Under the pieces are notes generated by a model that was not told the origin of the DNA, ran no database searches, and saw only the letters and a list, made by a program, of their open reading frames with translations. Both the position numbers and the translations under genes were made by a program. A stretch of DNA of 64,000 nt from Parahaliea aestuarii. Its GTDB lineage: Bacteria; Pseudomonadota; Gammaproteobacteria; Pseudomonadales; Halieaceae. Location of the stretch: the NCBI RefSeq assembly GCF_008064635.1, contig NZ_VRYZ01000003.1, positions 372,001 to 436,000 of the forward strand. The letters run 5' to 3'. The stretch's first letter is position 1, and every line of letters begins with the position of its first letter. Positions 24,906 through 33,795 of the stretch are shown here, in pieces.

Positions 24906-25580
24906 TTGAAAGGTTTGTCTCTGTTTACTTTGGGGAACGTAGCGCTGCTCATTTCGCTGTATGCGTACTGCGGCTATTCTGACAACGCAATGTTTCCCTT
25001 AGAGCTGGAATCTGGCCTCTCGGATCAGCAAGTTTCTAAGTGCAGAGAAGCATCTAGAAATCCGGGGGCCGCTACCGAATCAATCCCACTGTATTGGCCA
25101 CCTGGCAAGCTGGATGAACCAGGTGACCATTTCTATAACGCTTGGTTTTCGGTGCAGCTCTGCGCTATGCGCGAGTTACCGCTAAAACGCATGATCGATG
25201 GCCAGGTAACCATCAGGCTTTTGATCGACTCCAGCTTCCACGAAGATATTGTGATTCGAATCGAGCGGGACGTGGCGGAAGTTCGAATGATTTCGCGAAT
25301 CTGGGGTGCTCCGGAGCTAGGAACTGAATCGAGAACGCTTGATACTTCTGAAGTACGATTATCTCAAAGGCACTGGAGTGCGCTCGAGGTACTACTAGAG
25401 GAGCTTCCTTTCTGGGAACTGGATCCGCTTGATTCTGGTGGAGGGAAGGACGGTTCCACTTGGGTGCTAGAAGTCTCCTCAAAAGATCGGTATCACATCG
25501 TAGAGCGGTGGGAAGGTTATGGCTTGCCAGAAGTTACGAGCCTTATACTGGCGCTAGCTGATGTTGAGCCAACCCGATGA
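24906..25580 (+). CDS. cassette 7: unknown protein with N-terminal membrane anchor
   Basis: About 224 residues. The TTG at 24906 is chosen because GGAGGTG lies five bases upstream; GTG 24879 and ATG 24891 are in-frame alternatives. The N-terminus MKGLSLFTLGNVALLISLYAY is a signal or anchor, and the rest is soluble with CREASRNPGA, WSALEVLLEELPFWELD and GGGKDGSTWVLEV. The segment from LDTSEVRL to the end resembles families where an element like 'W..L' and a GxDG-T-W-x-lE motif recur in short secreted proteins, but I cannot assign it. The start of this cassette is not complementary to its attC R' box, unlike its neighbours. Confidence 0.68.
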   Translation: MKGLSLFTLGNVALLISLYAYCGYSDNAMFPLELESGLSDQQVSKCREASRNPGAATESIPLYWPPGKLDEPGDHFYNAWFSVQLCAMRELPLKRMIDGQVTIRLLIDSSFHEDIVIRIERDVAEVRMISRIWGAPELGTESRTLDTSEVRLSQRHWSALEVLLEELPFWELDPLDSGGGKDGSTWVLEVSSKDRYHIVERWEGYGLPEVTSLILALADVEPTR

Positions 25581-25669
25581 TGTGTCAAGTAAAACGAGTC
25601 AAGGCTGCAGTGACGCTTCGCGCCAGGATCGGCTGCCGCCGCAGGTTGCCGGTTAACGCGACGTTGGGC
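25567..25669 (+). other. attC site 7
   Basis: R'-like GAGCCAAC (25567-25574 region) and R'' GTTGGGC (25663-25669), a perfect GTTRRRY. CCAAC pairs with GTTGG of R''. The R' box does not match the cassette-7 start GTTATTGAG. Length is about 103 bases. Confidence 0.72.
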
Positions 25670-25692
25670 GTCATGCCAAATATCGAGGAATT

Positions 25693-26373
25693 ATGAAGCT
25701 TGAAATGCTAATCGGCGGGGTTGCTGCGATCATTCAGGCGCTCAGTTACGTCGTGGGTTTCACGTTGCTTGCGACCTTGATGAATCCTGGAAGCACTGAG
25801 GGGTGGACGCAAGTCCAGAAGCTGGAGTTCATACTTGAACGACAATTTATTTTCGCTTTTTGGAACATCGTTATTTACGTGGTTTTTGGAGCAGCTCTCG
25901 TGGTTCTTGCTGTTGTATTACACAGGCTTCTTCAGCCAACTTCATCGCTGGCAGTGTCAGTTGGAACAGCATTTGGTCTCATTTGGGCCGGCTTGGTAAT
26001 CGCGAGCGGCATGGTGGCGAACGTTGGTCTAGCCTGGGTTTCGGAGGCTTATGCATCCGGGGCTGAGGCAGCGGCCCAGACTTGGACTGTGGTCGCTATC
26101 GTCCAGGATGGAATTGGTGGCGGGGTAGAAGTGGTCGGTGGAATCTGGGTTCTCTGCATCAGTGCCGCCGCTCTTAGGGTTCGTACGATCCTTCCCAAAC
26201 CGATAAACCTACTGGGCCTTGTCGTTGGAGTCTGTGGTGTTGTTACGATCGTACCTGTGCTGAGTGACATGGGAGCGATGTTTGGTCTGTTGCAGATCGT
26301 CTGGTTCTTTGGCGTTGGTGTAGTGTTGCTACGTGCAAAAGACACCCAACAAGTCGTTGCCGCCAACGTTTGA
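25693..26373 (+). CDS. cassette 8: multi-pass membrane protein (DUF4386-like)
   Basis: A 226-residue protein with about six hydrophobic segments: IGGVAAIIQALSYVVGFTLL, the 57-76 region, 90-110, 130-155, 170-190 and 195-212. The overall look recalls DUF4386-type membrane proteins, but this is by pattern only. It is less AT-rich than cassettes 1-5. The stop lies within the attC, downstream of the R' box. Confidence 0.7.
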   Translation: MKLEMLIGGVAAIIQALSYVVGFTLLATLMNPGSTEGWTQVQKLEFILERQFIFAFWNIVIYVVFGAALVVLAVVLHRLLQPTSSLAVSVGTAFGLIWAGLVIASGMVANVGLAWVSEAYASGAEAAAQTWTVVAIVQDGIGGGVEVVGGIWVLCISAAALRVRTILPKPINLLGLVVGVCGVVTIVPVLSDMGAMFGLLQIVWFFGVGVVLLRAKDTQQVVAANV

Positions 26374-26450
26374 CCCGTCAAGCCTTTTGCTCCCGCAAAG
26401 GGAACGCCGCCTCAAACGCGGTTTTCCAGGCCATTGTTGATGCGTTCAGT
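26341..26450 (+). other. attC site 8 (degenerate 3' end)
   Basis: R' GACACCCAAC (26341-26350) complements the cassette-8 start GTTGGGCGTC with one mismatch. The R'' is less certain: GTTCAGT at 26444-26450 after TGC, or GTTGATG at 26436-26442. It seems to be the last attC of the array. Confidence 0.6.
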
Positions 26451-26464
26451 ACCAGGAACTGAGA

Positions 26465-26677
26465 GTGAGTCGAAGTAAGATGCAGCAACGAGTTCAAGAG
26501 CATGTAAGCTGCCCATACTGCGGAGAATCAATAGAGGTTCTCATAGATCCGGAGGAAGTGGGGCAGCAGTATATTGAAGACTGCCAGGTTTGTTGTAGGC
26601 CCATCACCTTCAGTATTTACGCGGACATGAGCGGCGTCTTTTCAATATCCGTCCACGCTGAAAATGAGTCCTTCTAG
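26465..26677 (+). CDS. CPXCG-motif cysteine-rich protein
   Basis: A 70-residue protein, or 65 residues if it starts at the ATG at 26480. It contains CPYCGESIEVLIDPE near the N-terminus and EDCQVCCRPITFSIYA, the two cysteine knuckles of the small CPXCG family, and likely binds zinc. The function is unknown. It directly follows the last attC; since this family is a common chromosomal gene and no further attC is seen after it, I treat it as the first gene beyond the array. A ninth cassette cannot be excluded. Confidence 0.82.
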   Translation: MSRSKMQQRVQEHVSCPYCGESIEVLIDPEEVGQQYIEDCQVCCRPITFSIYADMSGVFSISVHAENESF

Positions 26678-26816
26678 CAAGGTACAGCAAGAGAGCTGGC
26701 AGTTCGCTCACTTCCGCCGCTGGAACGTCTACGGGCGCCGGAAGTCACCGGCATTGCCTTACCATGATCAACCGCAGTGCCTTCATTCTTTGCCCAGGCA
26801 AGCAGGAGAGAACGTC

Positions 26817-27281
26817 ATGAGTGTTGAGCAGGCATACAATTTTCGGCCCATCGACGAAGCAGTTGCTACCTCGGGTCTTCTGAGCGAGGAGCAACTCGCG
26901 GAGCTGGCCGCCAGTGGTTACGAAGCGGTGATAAATCTTCTGCCGAAAGAAAGCGAGTACGCGATCAAGAGCGAGGAAGAAATCGTTGTTGGGCAGGGTA
27001 TCGACTATCGGTATATTCCGGTGGATTTTGCAAATCCGGCAGAGCAGGATTATTCGGCCTTTGTCCAGGCAATGAAGTCCTGCCAGGGCAGGAAGGTGTT
27101 GATCCATTGCGCCGCTAACTATCGGGTGTCGGCATTTTACGCGATGTACGCCTACGAACATCTCGGGTGGCCTGCTTCCAGGGCCAGAGAGCATATTGAG
27201 TCTATCTGGCGCCCGGATGAACACCCCCCGTGGGGCCGGTTTGTTGCCAGGGTGCTATCGGCCAGGGGAGCTGAATCATGA
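26817..27281 (+). CDS. dual-specificity-like protein phosphatase
   Basis: A 154-residue protein. The ATG at 26817 is used because AGGAGAGA precedes it; the frame is open upstream to 26664. The phosphatase loop is LIHCAANYRVSAFYAMYAY. It has Cys-x4-Arg instead of the usual Cys-x5-Arg, as in the BLH/DUF442-like group. The upstream Asp region is YIPVDFANPAEQDY. It probably removes phosphate from a protein or small molecule. It overlaps the next lipoprotein gene by four bases and belongs to a short operon with it and the SDR gene. Confidence 0.82.
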   Translation: MSVEQAYNFRPIDEAVATSGLLSEEQLAELAASGYEAVINLLPKESEYAIKSEEEIVVGQGIDYRYIPVDFANPAEQDYSAFVQAMKSCQGRKVLIHCAANYRVSAFYAMYAYEHLGWPASRAREHIESIWRPDEHPPWGRFVARVLSARGAES

Positions 27282-27460
27282 GAGGCGTCATTCTGTTATC
27301 TGTCCTCGCGAGCGTGACAGGTTGTAGCAACCAGCAGGTTTACAACGCTATCCAGGATAGCCAGAAGGTTGAGTGTCAGAAGTACCCGGATACACGCTAT
27401 GAAGAGTGCATGCAGCAACTTGATACACCCTACGAAGAATACGAAGCCGAGCGCCAGTGA
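27278..27460 (+). CDS. small lipoprotein
   Basis: A 60-residue protein with signal MRGVILLSVLASVTGCSNQQ (lipobox SVTGC, Cys at residue 16). The mature part is short, charged and rich in Tyr and Glu, with two cysteines. The start overlaps the phosphatase stop (ATGA) and the SDR start overlaps its own stop (GTGA), so all three are translationally coupled. The function is unknown. Confidence 0.78.
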   Translation: MRGVILLSVLASVTGCSNQQVYNAIQDSQKVECQKYPDTRYEECMQQLDTPYEEYEAERQ

Positions 27461-28203
27461 AAAAGGTATTGATTGTCACCGGAGGCAGCCGTGGCATCGG
27501 CGCTGCGACAGCGCGCCTGGCTGCCGAGTCTGGTTACGCGGTGTGCATCAGTTACCTGCGGGACAGCGCCGCCGCTTCCACCGTTGTCGACGGGATTCGC
27601 CGGGCCGGCGGCGAAGCGGTGGCCTTTGCGGCCGATGTAAGTGTCGAGGCCGAGGTGGTGGGGCTGTTTGAGCAGGTCGATGCAGCGCTGGGGCCGGTGA
27701 CGGCGCTGGTCAACAATGCCGGCATCCTGGAGCGGCATATGCGGGTGGAGCAGATGGATGCGGGGCGTCTCACACGCGTGTTTGCTACCAATGTTATCGG
27801 CAGCTTTCTCTGTGCGCGCGAAGCGGTCCGCCGCATGTCTGCCAGCCACGGTGGCGCAGGCGGGGCCATTGTCAACCTCTCCTCGGTTGCCTCCCGGCTT
27901 GGTTCGCCCGACGAATATGTGGACTATGCCGCGTCAAAGGGCGCCATCGACTCCTTTACGCTGGGCCTGGCAAAAGAGGTCGCCACTGACGGCATTCGCG
28001 TCAACGCGGTGCGTCCGGGGGTTATCTACACGGATATTCATGCCAGCGGTGGTGAACCGGGGCGGGTGGATCGCGTGAAGGCGGCGGTACCCATGCAACG
28101 TGGCGGCACGGCCGAGGAAGTGGCGAGGGCCGTTCTCTGGTTGTTGTCCGACGATGCCGCCTACACGACCGGTGCCCTGCTGGATGTCGCAGGCGGACGA
28201 TGA
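27457..28203 (+). CDS. short-chain dehydrogenase/reductase (YgfF-like)
   Basis: A 248-residue SDR, GTG start. It has the cofactor motif TGGSRGIGAATARLA, the NNAG element ALVNNAGILE, and the catalytic set Ser (NLSSVASRLG) and YVDYAASKGA. The glycine-rich tail TGALLDVAGGR is typical of classical SDRs. NAD(P)-dependent oxidation or reduction is expected; the substrate is unknown. It converges with the ABC transporter gene, seven bases apart. Confidence 0.92.
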   Translation: MKKVLIVTGGSRGIGAATARLAAESGYAVCISYLRDSAAASTVVDGIRRAGGEAVAFAADVSVEAEVVGLFEQVDAALGPVTALVNNAGILERHMRVEQMDAGRLTRVFATNVIGSFLCAREAVRRMSASHGGAGGAIVNLSSVASRLGSPDEYVDYAASKGAIDSFTLGLAKEVATDGIRVNAVRPGVIYTDIHASGGEPGRVDRVKAAVPMQRGGTAEEVARAVLWLLSDDAAYTTGALLDVAGGR

Positions 28204-28209
28204 CCGCCG

Positions 28210-29985
28210 CTATTCTGCCTCTGACTCCCTGAACTGCAGCGAAGCCAGGCGCGCGTACAGGGGGCTGTCCCGCAGCAAGCTTTCATGGGTGCCGAGGGCA
28301 AGCACCCGGCCGTTCTCCATCACGGCAATCCGGTCGGCATGCAATATGGTCGACAGGCGGTGGGCAATGATGATGGTAGTGCGGCCGCGCATGAGTTCCT
28401 GCAGGGCCTGCTGTACCTGGTATTCGCTCTCGGTGTCCAGGGCGCTGGTGGCCTCGTCCAGCAGCAGAATGTCCGGGTCGTTCAGAATGGCGCGGGCAAT
28501 GGCAATGCGCTGGCGCTGGCCGCCGGACAGGCGCACGCCCTGTTCCCCCAGGTGGCTGGCGTAGCCCTCGGGCAGTTTCTCTATGAAGTCGTGGGCGTGG
28601 GCGGCGCGGGCGGCGGCGAAGATGTCGTCGTCGCTGGCGTCGGGGCGACCGTAGGCGATGTTGTAGCGCACATCGCCGGTGAACAGGGCGGGCTGCTGTG
28701 GTACCAGGGCGATGTGGGAGCGCAGGTCATGCAGGCTGAAGTCGCGGATGTCGCGCCCGTCCAGGGTGATGCGCCCGGCCTGGGGGTCGTAAAAGCGCTG
28801 CAGCAGTTCGAACACCGTGGACTTGCCCGCCCCCGAGGGGCCCACCAGCGCCAGGCTGTTGCCGGCCGGTATGTTCAGGCTGAAGTCCTCCAGCGCCGCC
28901 TGTTGCGGTCGCGCGGGATAGCAGAAACGCACGTTCTCCAGGGCCATGCGCGCCGCCCCCACCGAGGTGGCGGCATCGGCAACGGGTTGTTCGAGGATGT
29001 CGCTGCGCGTTCCCAGCAGTTCCAGCAGGCGTTCAGCGGCGCCGGCGGCGCGCTGCAGTTCTCCCCACACCTCCGAGATGGTGGCGAAGCCGGTGCCCAC
29101 CATAATGGCGTAGAACACAAAGGCGCCCAGTTCGCCCGGGCTCATGCGGCCGCTGATCACGTCCTGCCCGCCGGTCCACAGCATGGCGGCGAGGCCGCCG
29201 AACATCATGGCGATGGCGGCGACGATGAGCAGGGCGCGCTGGCGGATGCGGCGGCGGGCGATGGCGAAGGCGCGCTCCACTTCGCCGGTAAAGGCGCGGG
29301 ACTCAAAGGCCTCCTGGGTGTAGCTCTGCACCACCTTGATGTGCTGGATGATCTCGCCGGCGTAGCTGCCCACGCTGGCGATGGAGTCCTGGCTTTTGTT
29401 GGACAGGGTGCGCACCCGGCGGCCAAACAGCAGGATGGGCATGAGCACCGCCGGCACGCTCACGGCAATGATCAGGCTCAGTTTGAGGTTGGTGATAAAC
29501 ATCATCACCAGCGCCCCGGTGAGGGTCAGGCTGCTGCGCAGGGCCATGCTCAGGGAGGAGCCGATGATGGTCTGCAGCAGGCTGGTGTCGGTGGTCAGGC
29601 GCGACATGATCTCGCCGGAGCGGTTGGTTTCGAAGTAGCCGGGGTGCAGGCTGAGGAGGTTGTCGAACACGGCCTTGCGCAGGTCGGCGCTGACCCGCTC
29701 CCCCAGCCACGACACCAGGTAAAAACGTGCGAAGGTGCCCAGGGCCATGGCGGCGGCGATGGTCAGCAGCAGTGTGATGGCGTAGGACAGGTCGGCGCTG
29801 GTGCCGCCGCCGAAGCCGCGGTCGATTAGCACCTGGATGCCGCGGCCCAGGGCCAGGGTCGCGCCGGCGGTGAAGATCAGGGCGCAGGCCGCGGCGATGA
29901 CGCGCCCGCGGTAGGGGCGCAGGAAGTGCCTCAGGGCCAGCAGGGGGGAGCCCTGGCTGCCGTCGGCCGCCGCCGGGTGTGTCAC
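28210..29985 (-). CDS. ABC exporter, fused membrane and ATPase domains (MsbA/multidrug type)
   Basis: About 591 residues from a GTG two bases after the tatC stop; an in-frame ATG at 30066 would place 80 bases inside tatC. A six-helix membrane domain is followed by the ATPase: Walker A GPSGAGKST (about residue 381), ABC signature LSGGQRQRIAIARA and Walker B ILLLDEATSALD. It acts as a homodimer in the inner membrane and exports lipids or hydrophobic compounds. It is last in the ubiE-to-tatC unit. No lpxK follows, so a lipid A role is not supported over a multidrug role. Confidence 0.9.
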   Translation of the reverse strand: MTHPAAADGSQGSPLLALRHFLRPYRGRVIAAACALIFTAGATLALGRGIQVLIDRGFGGGTSADLSYAITLLLTIAAAMALGTFARFYLVSWLGERVSADLRKAVFDNLLSLHPGYFETNRSGEIMSRLTTDTSLLQTIIGSSLSMALRSSLTLTGALVMMFITNLKLSLIIAVSVPAVLMPILLFGRRVRTLSNKSQDSIASVGSYAGEIIQHIKVVQSYTQEAFESRAFTGEVERAFAIARRRIRQRALLIVAAIAMMFGGLAAMLWTGGQDVISGRMSPGELGAFVFYAIMVGTGFATISEVWGELQRAAGAAERLLELLGTRSDILEQPVADAATSVGAARMALENVRFCYPARPQQAALEDFSLNIPAGNSLALVGPSGAGKSTVFELLQRFYDPQAGRITLDGRDIRDFSLHDLRSHIALVPQQPALFTGDVRYNIAYGRPDASDDDIFAAARAAHAHDFIEKLPEGYASHLGEQGVRLSGGQRQRIAIARAILNDPDILLLDEATSALDTESEYQVQQALQELMRGRTTIIIAHRLSTILHADRIAVMENGRVLALGTHESLLRDSPLYARLASLQFRESEAE

Positions 29986-29986
29986 C

Positions 29987-30754
29987 TCAGTTGCCGCCCT
30001 GCTCGGCGGCCTCTTCCGCGTCTTTGCGGCGCTGGACAAAGCGGCCAAAGAAGACCCCGACTTCAAACAGGGCCCACATCGGAATGGCCAGCAGTGACTG
30101 GGAGATCACGTCGGGGGGCGTCAACAACATGCCGAAAATGAAACAGCCGACAATGATATAGGGGCGCTTTTTCACCAGTTGATCGGGGGTGGTGATGCCG
30201 GCCCAGATCATCAGCACAGCGGCAATGGGGATTTCGAAGGCCAGGCCGAAGGCGAAGAACAGCTTGAGCACAAAATTCAGGTAGCTGTTGATGTCGGTCA
30301 TGATGGTGATGCCTTCCGGCGCCACACTGGCGAAGAAGCCGAACACCAGCGGGAACACCACGAAGTAGGCGAAGGCCGCCCCGGCATAGAACAGGAGGAC
30401 GCTGGAGGCCAGCAGCGGGATGGCCAGGCGCTTTTCGTGGCGGTACATGCCCGGCGCGATAAAGCTCCAGATCTGGTAGAGCACGTAGGGAATGGCGACA
30501 AAGACGGCGGTGACCAGGGTCAATTTGAAAGGGGTAAGGAAGGGCGAGGCCACTTCGGTGGCGATCATGCCCGCGCCTTCCGGCAAAATCGCCCGCAACG
30601 GTTCCGATACGAAGGTGTAGATCTCGTTGGCAAAGGGAAAGAGGCCGATGAAGACCACCAGTACCGCCAGGATGGCCCGCAGCAGGCGGTCGCGCAATTC
30701 GGTGAGGTGGGCCACCAGCGGCAGAGGCTGGTCGTCGATGTCCTGGTCGCTCAT
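29987..30754 (-). CDS. tatC: Sec-independent protein translocase TatC
   Basis: A 255-residue membrane protein with six predicted helices, the twin-arginine signal receptor. The N-terminus [17 protein letters not shown] has the conserved Glu, and [16 protein letters not shown] and [17 protein letters not shown] match the family. The start overlaps tatB by four bases. The charged tail ends [14 protein letters not shown]. Confidence 0.96.
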   Translation of the reverse strand: MSDQDIDDQPLPLVAHLTELRDRLLRAILAVLVVFIGLFPFANEIYTFVSEPLRAILPEGAGMIATEVASPFLTPFKLTLVTAVFVAIPYVLYQIWSFIAPGMYRHEKRLAIPLLASSVLLFYAGAAFAYFVVFPLVFGFFASVAPEGITIMTDINSYLNFVLKLFFAFGLAFEIPIAAVLMIWAGITTPDQLVKKRPYIIVGCFIFGMLLTPPDVISQSLLAIPMWALFEVGVFFGRFVQRRKDAEEAAEQGGN

Positions 30755-31080
30755 TCCCGCGATGTCTCGGGTTTGTGGGGAGGTTGTTCAGGAGTGGGGG
30801 GGCTCAGTTCGCGCTCGGTGTCATCCACCGCCCGGTCCACCTGTTGTTTCAGCTTGCTGACTTCACCGCTGACCTGTTCGCGCGTCTGCTTCAGTTCCTG
30901 CATGACGGCGTCGTTGTGCAGTTCCTGCTCCACCTCCCGGCGGATGTCGTTGAAGCTGCGTTTTATGCGCCGCAAATAGACCGCGCCGGTGCGTACCGCC
31001 CCGGGCAGTTTTTCCGGTCCGATCACCACCAGTGCAACGATGGCGATCAGGATAAGCTCGAGAAAGCCGATATCGAACAC
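30751..31080 (-). CDS. tatB: Sec-independent protein translocase TatB
   Basis: A 109-residue protein with one N-terminal membrane helix [20 protein letters not shown], the hinge GPEKLPG, then an amphipathic helix and a charged tail with a coiled-coil-like [18 protein letters not shown]. It forms the receptor with TatC. It lies three bases downstream of tatA and overlaps tatC. Confidence 0.95.
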   Translation of the reverse strand: MFDIGFLELILIAIVALVVIGPEKLPGAVRTGAVYLRRIKRSFNDIRREVEQELHNDAVMQELKQTREQVSGEVSKLKQQVDRAVDDTERELSPPTPEQPPHKPETSRE

Positions 31081-31083
31081 AGA

Positions 31084-31305
31084 CTACTTCTCTTTGCTCT
31101 CTTCCTGCTCGCTGGCAGCGTCGCCTTCGGGAGCGTCAGCCGGCTTTTTGTCGGCCTCGTCTTCATCCTTGATGCTGCTGCGGAAGCCTTTGACCGCGCT
31201 GCCCAGGTCGCTGCCCAGGTTGCGCAGGCGCTTGGTGCCAAACAGCATGATCACGATGGCCAGAATAATCAGCAGTTGCCAGATACTGATGCCGCCTATA
31301 CCCAT
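31084..31305 (-). CDS. tatA: Sec-independent protein translocase TatA
   Basis: A 73-residue pore-forming subunit: membrane helix [19 protein letters not shown], hinge then [18 protein letters not shown], the typical amphipathic helix with the Phe-Gly pair, and an acidic tail. First of the tatABC set, about 20 bases downstream of hisE. Confidence 0.95.
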   Translation of the reverse strand: MGIGGISIWQLLIILAIVIMLFGTKRLRNLGSDLGSAVKGFRSSIKDEDEADKKPADAPEGDAASEQEESKEK

Positions 31306-31326
31306 GCTCGTCTCCTTGAATCGTCG

Positions 31327-31695
31327 TTACTGATCGTTGTGTGGTCGGGCGGCTTTTTCCGCCAGCCCGGAAAGCCCGAAGCGCTGCTGCAGGCAGTCCA
31401 GCACGTCGGCGCTGGACAGGTCCAGGTGCGACAGCATCACCAGGCTGTGAAACCACAGGTCGGCGACTTCGCCCACCAGTGCATCCCGCCCCTTGCCGCC
31501 CTCGGCATCCTTGGCGGCCAGTATGACCTCGGTGGCCTCCTCGCCGACTTTTTCCAGAATCTTGTTCAGGCCCTTGTGGTGCAGGCTGGCCACGTAGGAC
31601 TCCGCCGGGTCACCGCCTTTGCGCCCTGCCAGCGTCGCATCCAGTTGTTGCAGTACATCCAGCGCGGGGCCGCTATTGTCGGAAGCTTTGCTCAT
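31327..31695 (-). CDS. hisE: phosphoribosyl-ATP diphosphatase
   Basis: A 122-residue enzyme of the MazG-like all-alpha fold. It removes diphosphate from phosphoribosyl-ATP, the second step of histidine synthesis. Motif [20 protein letters not shown] followed by [12 protein letters not shown] carries the metal-binding acidic residues. The start MSKASDNSG overlaps the hisI stop (ATGA). The product of HisE goes straight to HisI, so the coupling makes sense. Confidence 0.94.
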   Translation of the reverse strand: MSKASDNSGPALDVLQQLDATLAGRKGGDPAESYVASLHHKGLNKILEKVGEEATEVILAAKDAEGGKGRDALVGEVADLWFHSLVMLSHLDLSSADVLDCLQQRFGLSGLAEKAARPHNDQ

Positions 31696-32093
31696 CAGGA
31701 CTTTCCGTAGAGGGTCTGTGGGTCCTTCAGTACCGGGTCGGTGACCTGCCACTCGCCGTTTTCCAGGCGCTGGTAAAAGCAGCTGCGACGCCCGGTGTGG
31801 CAGGCGATATCGCCCACCTGTTCCACTTTCATCAGTACTGTGTCGGCGTCGCAGTCGATGCGCAGTTCTTTCAGGTGCTGCACATTGCCGGATTCCTCGC
31901 CCTTGCGCCACAGGGCGCCGCGGGAGCGCGACCAGTAGATGGCGCGCCCCTCGCGTACGGTGAGTTCCAGGGCCTCGCGGTTCATCCAGGCCAGCATCAG
32001 GACCTCGCCGGTTTGCCAGTCCTGGGCGATGGCGGGCACCAGACCCTGATCGTTCCATTGCAGCGTGGCGGCTTGTGCGGATATGTCATTCAT
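31695..32093 (-). CDS. hisI: phosphoribosyl-AMP cyclohydrolase
   Basis: A 132-residue zinc enzyme that opens the purine ring in step three of histidine synthesis. Signature elements are [32 protein letters not shown], and the metal-site sequences DCDADTVL and [10 protein letters not shown]. The start MNDISAQ is chosen over an upstream in-frame ATG at 32177. It is separate from HisE, unlike the fused E. coli HisIE. Confidence 0.95.
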   Translation of the reverse strand: MNDISAQAATLQWNDQGLVPAIAQDWQTGEVLMLAWMNREALELTVREGRAIYWSRSRGALWRKGEESGNVQHLKELRIDCDADTVLMKVEQVGDIACHTGRRSCFYQRLENGEWQVTDPVLKDPQTLYGKS

Positions 32094-32133
32094 TGGCTGT
32101 TTCCCGTGGCGGGGCATTATGGCACAGGGCGCC

Positions 32134-33795
32134 CTAGCTGTCCGTGTTCCGGGGCCAGGCAAGGGCGAGGGCGGCAAGGCCCAGCAGCCAGCTCAGTGGC
32201 GGTGCTGCGCCCAGCAGGGCGCGACCTTCCGGCCAGGCCAGCAGCGCGGCCGTTGCGCAGGCCAGTGCGGCCAGCAGGTGGCGCCGGCGGCGGCTTACGC
32301 GCCGCTGCTGCTCGGCCTGCAGGGCTTTCATCTGTTGCTGCTGGCGCGCCAGGTGACGCTCGGTGTCGCGGGATTGCTGCAGGTTGTCCAGCACCGCGTC
32401 CGGCAGCGCCGGCAACTGTTCCAGCCAGGAGGGGGCGTGACGCTGTAGGCGCTTGAGAATGGACTGGGGTGAATAGCGCTCGCTTACCCAGCGCTCCAGG
32501 TAGGGTTGGGCGGTGTCCCACAGATTGAGCTCCGGGTAGAGCACCCGGCCCAGCCCTTCGATGTTGAGCATGGTCTTTTGCAGCAGCACCAGGGAGGGCT
32601 GCACCTCCATGTCGAAGCGGCGCGCGGTGTGGAACAGGTAGATCAATAACTGGCCGAAGGAAATCTCGCTGATCGGGCGCTCGAACACCGGCTCGCACAC
32701 GGCGCGCATGGCGGATTCGAAATCCTGTACCCGGGTGTGCGGCGGCACCCAGCCGCACTCCACGTGCAATTGCGCGCACTCGTGGTAGTCGCGGTGGAAG
32801 ATGGCCAGCAGGTTGCGCGCCAGGTAGTACTGGTCGGAATCCGACAGGCTGCCGATGATGGCGCAATCCACGGCGATATAGGTGGGGTCGGCGGGGTCGC
32901 TGGCGTCGACGAAAATGTTGCCCGGATGCATGTCGGCGTGGAAGAAGCTGTCGCGGAACACCTGGGTGAAAAAGATTTCCACCCCGCGTTCGGCCAGCAG
33001 TTTGAGGTCCACGCCCCGCGCGCGCAGGGTGTCCATGTCGGTGACCGGGATGCCGCTGATGCGCTCCATGGTGCACACTTCGCGGCAGGTGTAATCCCAG
33101 TACACCTGGGGGATATACACCAGCGGGCTGTCTTCCCAGTTGCGCCGCAACTGCGAGGCGTTGGCGGCTTCGCGGCCGAGGTCCAGTTCGTCGAGGATGG
33201 TGATCTCGTAGTCGGAGATCACTTCCACCGGGCGCAGGCGGCGGCCATCCGGCAGGTAGCGGGCTACCAGGTGGGCCAGGGTGTAGAGCAGGGCCAGGTC
33301 CTGGCGGATTACCCGTTCGATATCTGGCCGCACTACTTTGACCACTACCTGCTCGCCACTTTTCAGGGTGGCGGCGTGCACCTGGGCCACTGAGGCCGAG
33401 GCCATCGGTGTGGCCTCGAAGCTGGCAAACAGCTCGCCGACCGGCTTGCCGAGCGCGCGCTCGATGATGGCGACCGACTGCGTCTCACTGAAGGGCGGCA
33501 CATCGTCCTGCAGCTTGGCCAGTTCGTCGGCGATATCCGGCGGCATCAGGTCGCGGCGGGTGGAGAGCACCTGGCCAAACTTGATAAACACCGGCCCGAG
33601 TTCTTCCAGTGCCTGGCGCAGGCGCACGCCGCGGCTCTCGGTGGGCGCCGGACCCAGGCGCCAGGGCGACAGGCGGAAGGCCAGGCGCAGCCACGGCGGC
33701 AGGCTGTCGGCTTCGAAGAAGGTATCGAGGCGGTGGCGCCCGGCCACACGCAGGATTTTCGCCAGTCGACGGCCCCGGGAAAAGGTAAAGCTCAT
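32134..33795 (-). CDS. ubiB: UbiB-family atypical kinase for ubiquinone synthesis
   Basis: A 553-residue member of the ABC1/ADCK family with an ATPase role supporting aerobic ubiquinone synthesis at the membrane. It shows the KxGQ motif in [17 protein letters not shown], the Ala-rich loop [15 protein letters not shown] and the catalytic regions [12 protein letters not shown] and [10 protein letters not shown]. Two hydrophobic helices near residues 500-545 anchor it. The start overlaps the ubiJ stop by four bases. Confidence 0.95.
   Translation of the reverse strand: MSFTFSRGRRLAKILRVAGRHRLDTFFEADSLPPWLRLAFRLSPWRLGPAPTESRGVRLRQALEELGPVFIKFGQVLSTRRDLMPPDIADELAKLQDDVPPFSETQSVAIIERALGKPVGELFASFEATPMASASVAQVHAATLKSGEQVVVKVVRPDIERVIRQDLALLYTLAHLVARYLPDGRRLRPVEVISDYEITILDELDLGREAANASQLRRNWEDSPLVYIPQVYWDYTCREVCTMERISGIPVTDMDTLRARGVDLKLLAERGVEIFFTQVFRDSFFHADMHPGNIFVDASDPADPTYIAVDCAIIGSLSDSDQYYLARNLLAIFHRDYHECAQLHVECGWVPPHTRVQDFESAMRAVCEPVFERPISEISFGQLLIYLFHTARRFDMEVQPSLVLLQKTMLNIEGLGRVLYPELNLWDTAQPYLERWVSERYSPQSILKRLQRHAPSWLEQLPALPDAVLDNLQQSRDTERHLARQQQQMKALQAEQQRRVSRRRRHLLAALACATAALLAWPEGRALLGAAPPLSWLLGLAALALAWPRNTDS

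Larger units (their letters stand above)
19445..26450. mobile_element. chromosomal integron: integrase remnant plus eight-cassette array
   Basis: The array lies between pntB and the CPXCG gene. It has the classic layout: integrase gene on the minus strand, an attI region, then cassettes on the plus strand, each with an attC. Cassettes by recombination point: 20397-21033, 21034-21576, 21577-22131, 22132-22653, 22654-23106, 23107-24853 (with an IS), 24854-25663, 25664-26444. For cassettes 1-6 and 8, the first 9-11 bases are complementary, with at most one mismatch, to the R' box of the same cassette's attC. Cassette genes are visibly AT-richer than the chromosome. Confidence 0.9.

Noticed and set aside
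26678-26816. A ninth attC after the CPXCG gene
   Set aside because: GGTACAGCAAG weakly resembles an R' box for a cassette starting GTTCAGTACC, but no partner R'' or hairpin body is convincing.
28210-30066. ABC transporter start at ATG 30066
   Set aside because: It would overlap tatC by 80 bases; a GTG directly after the tatC stop gives the usual family length.
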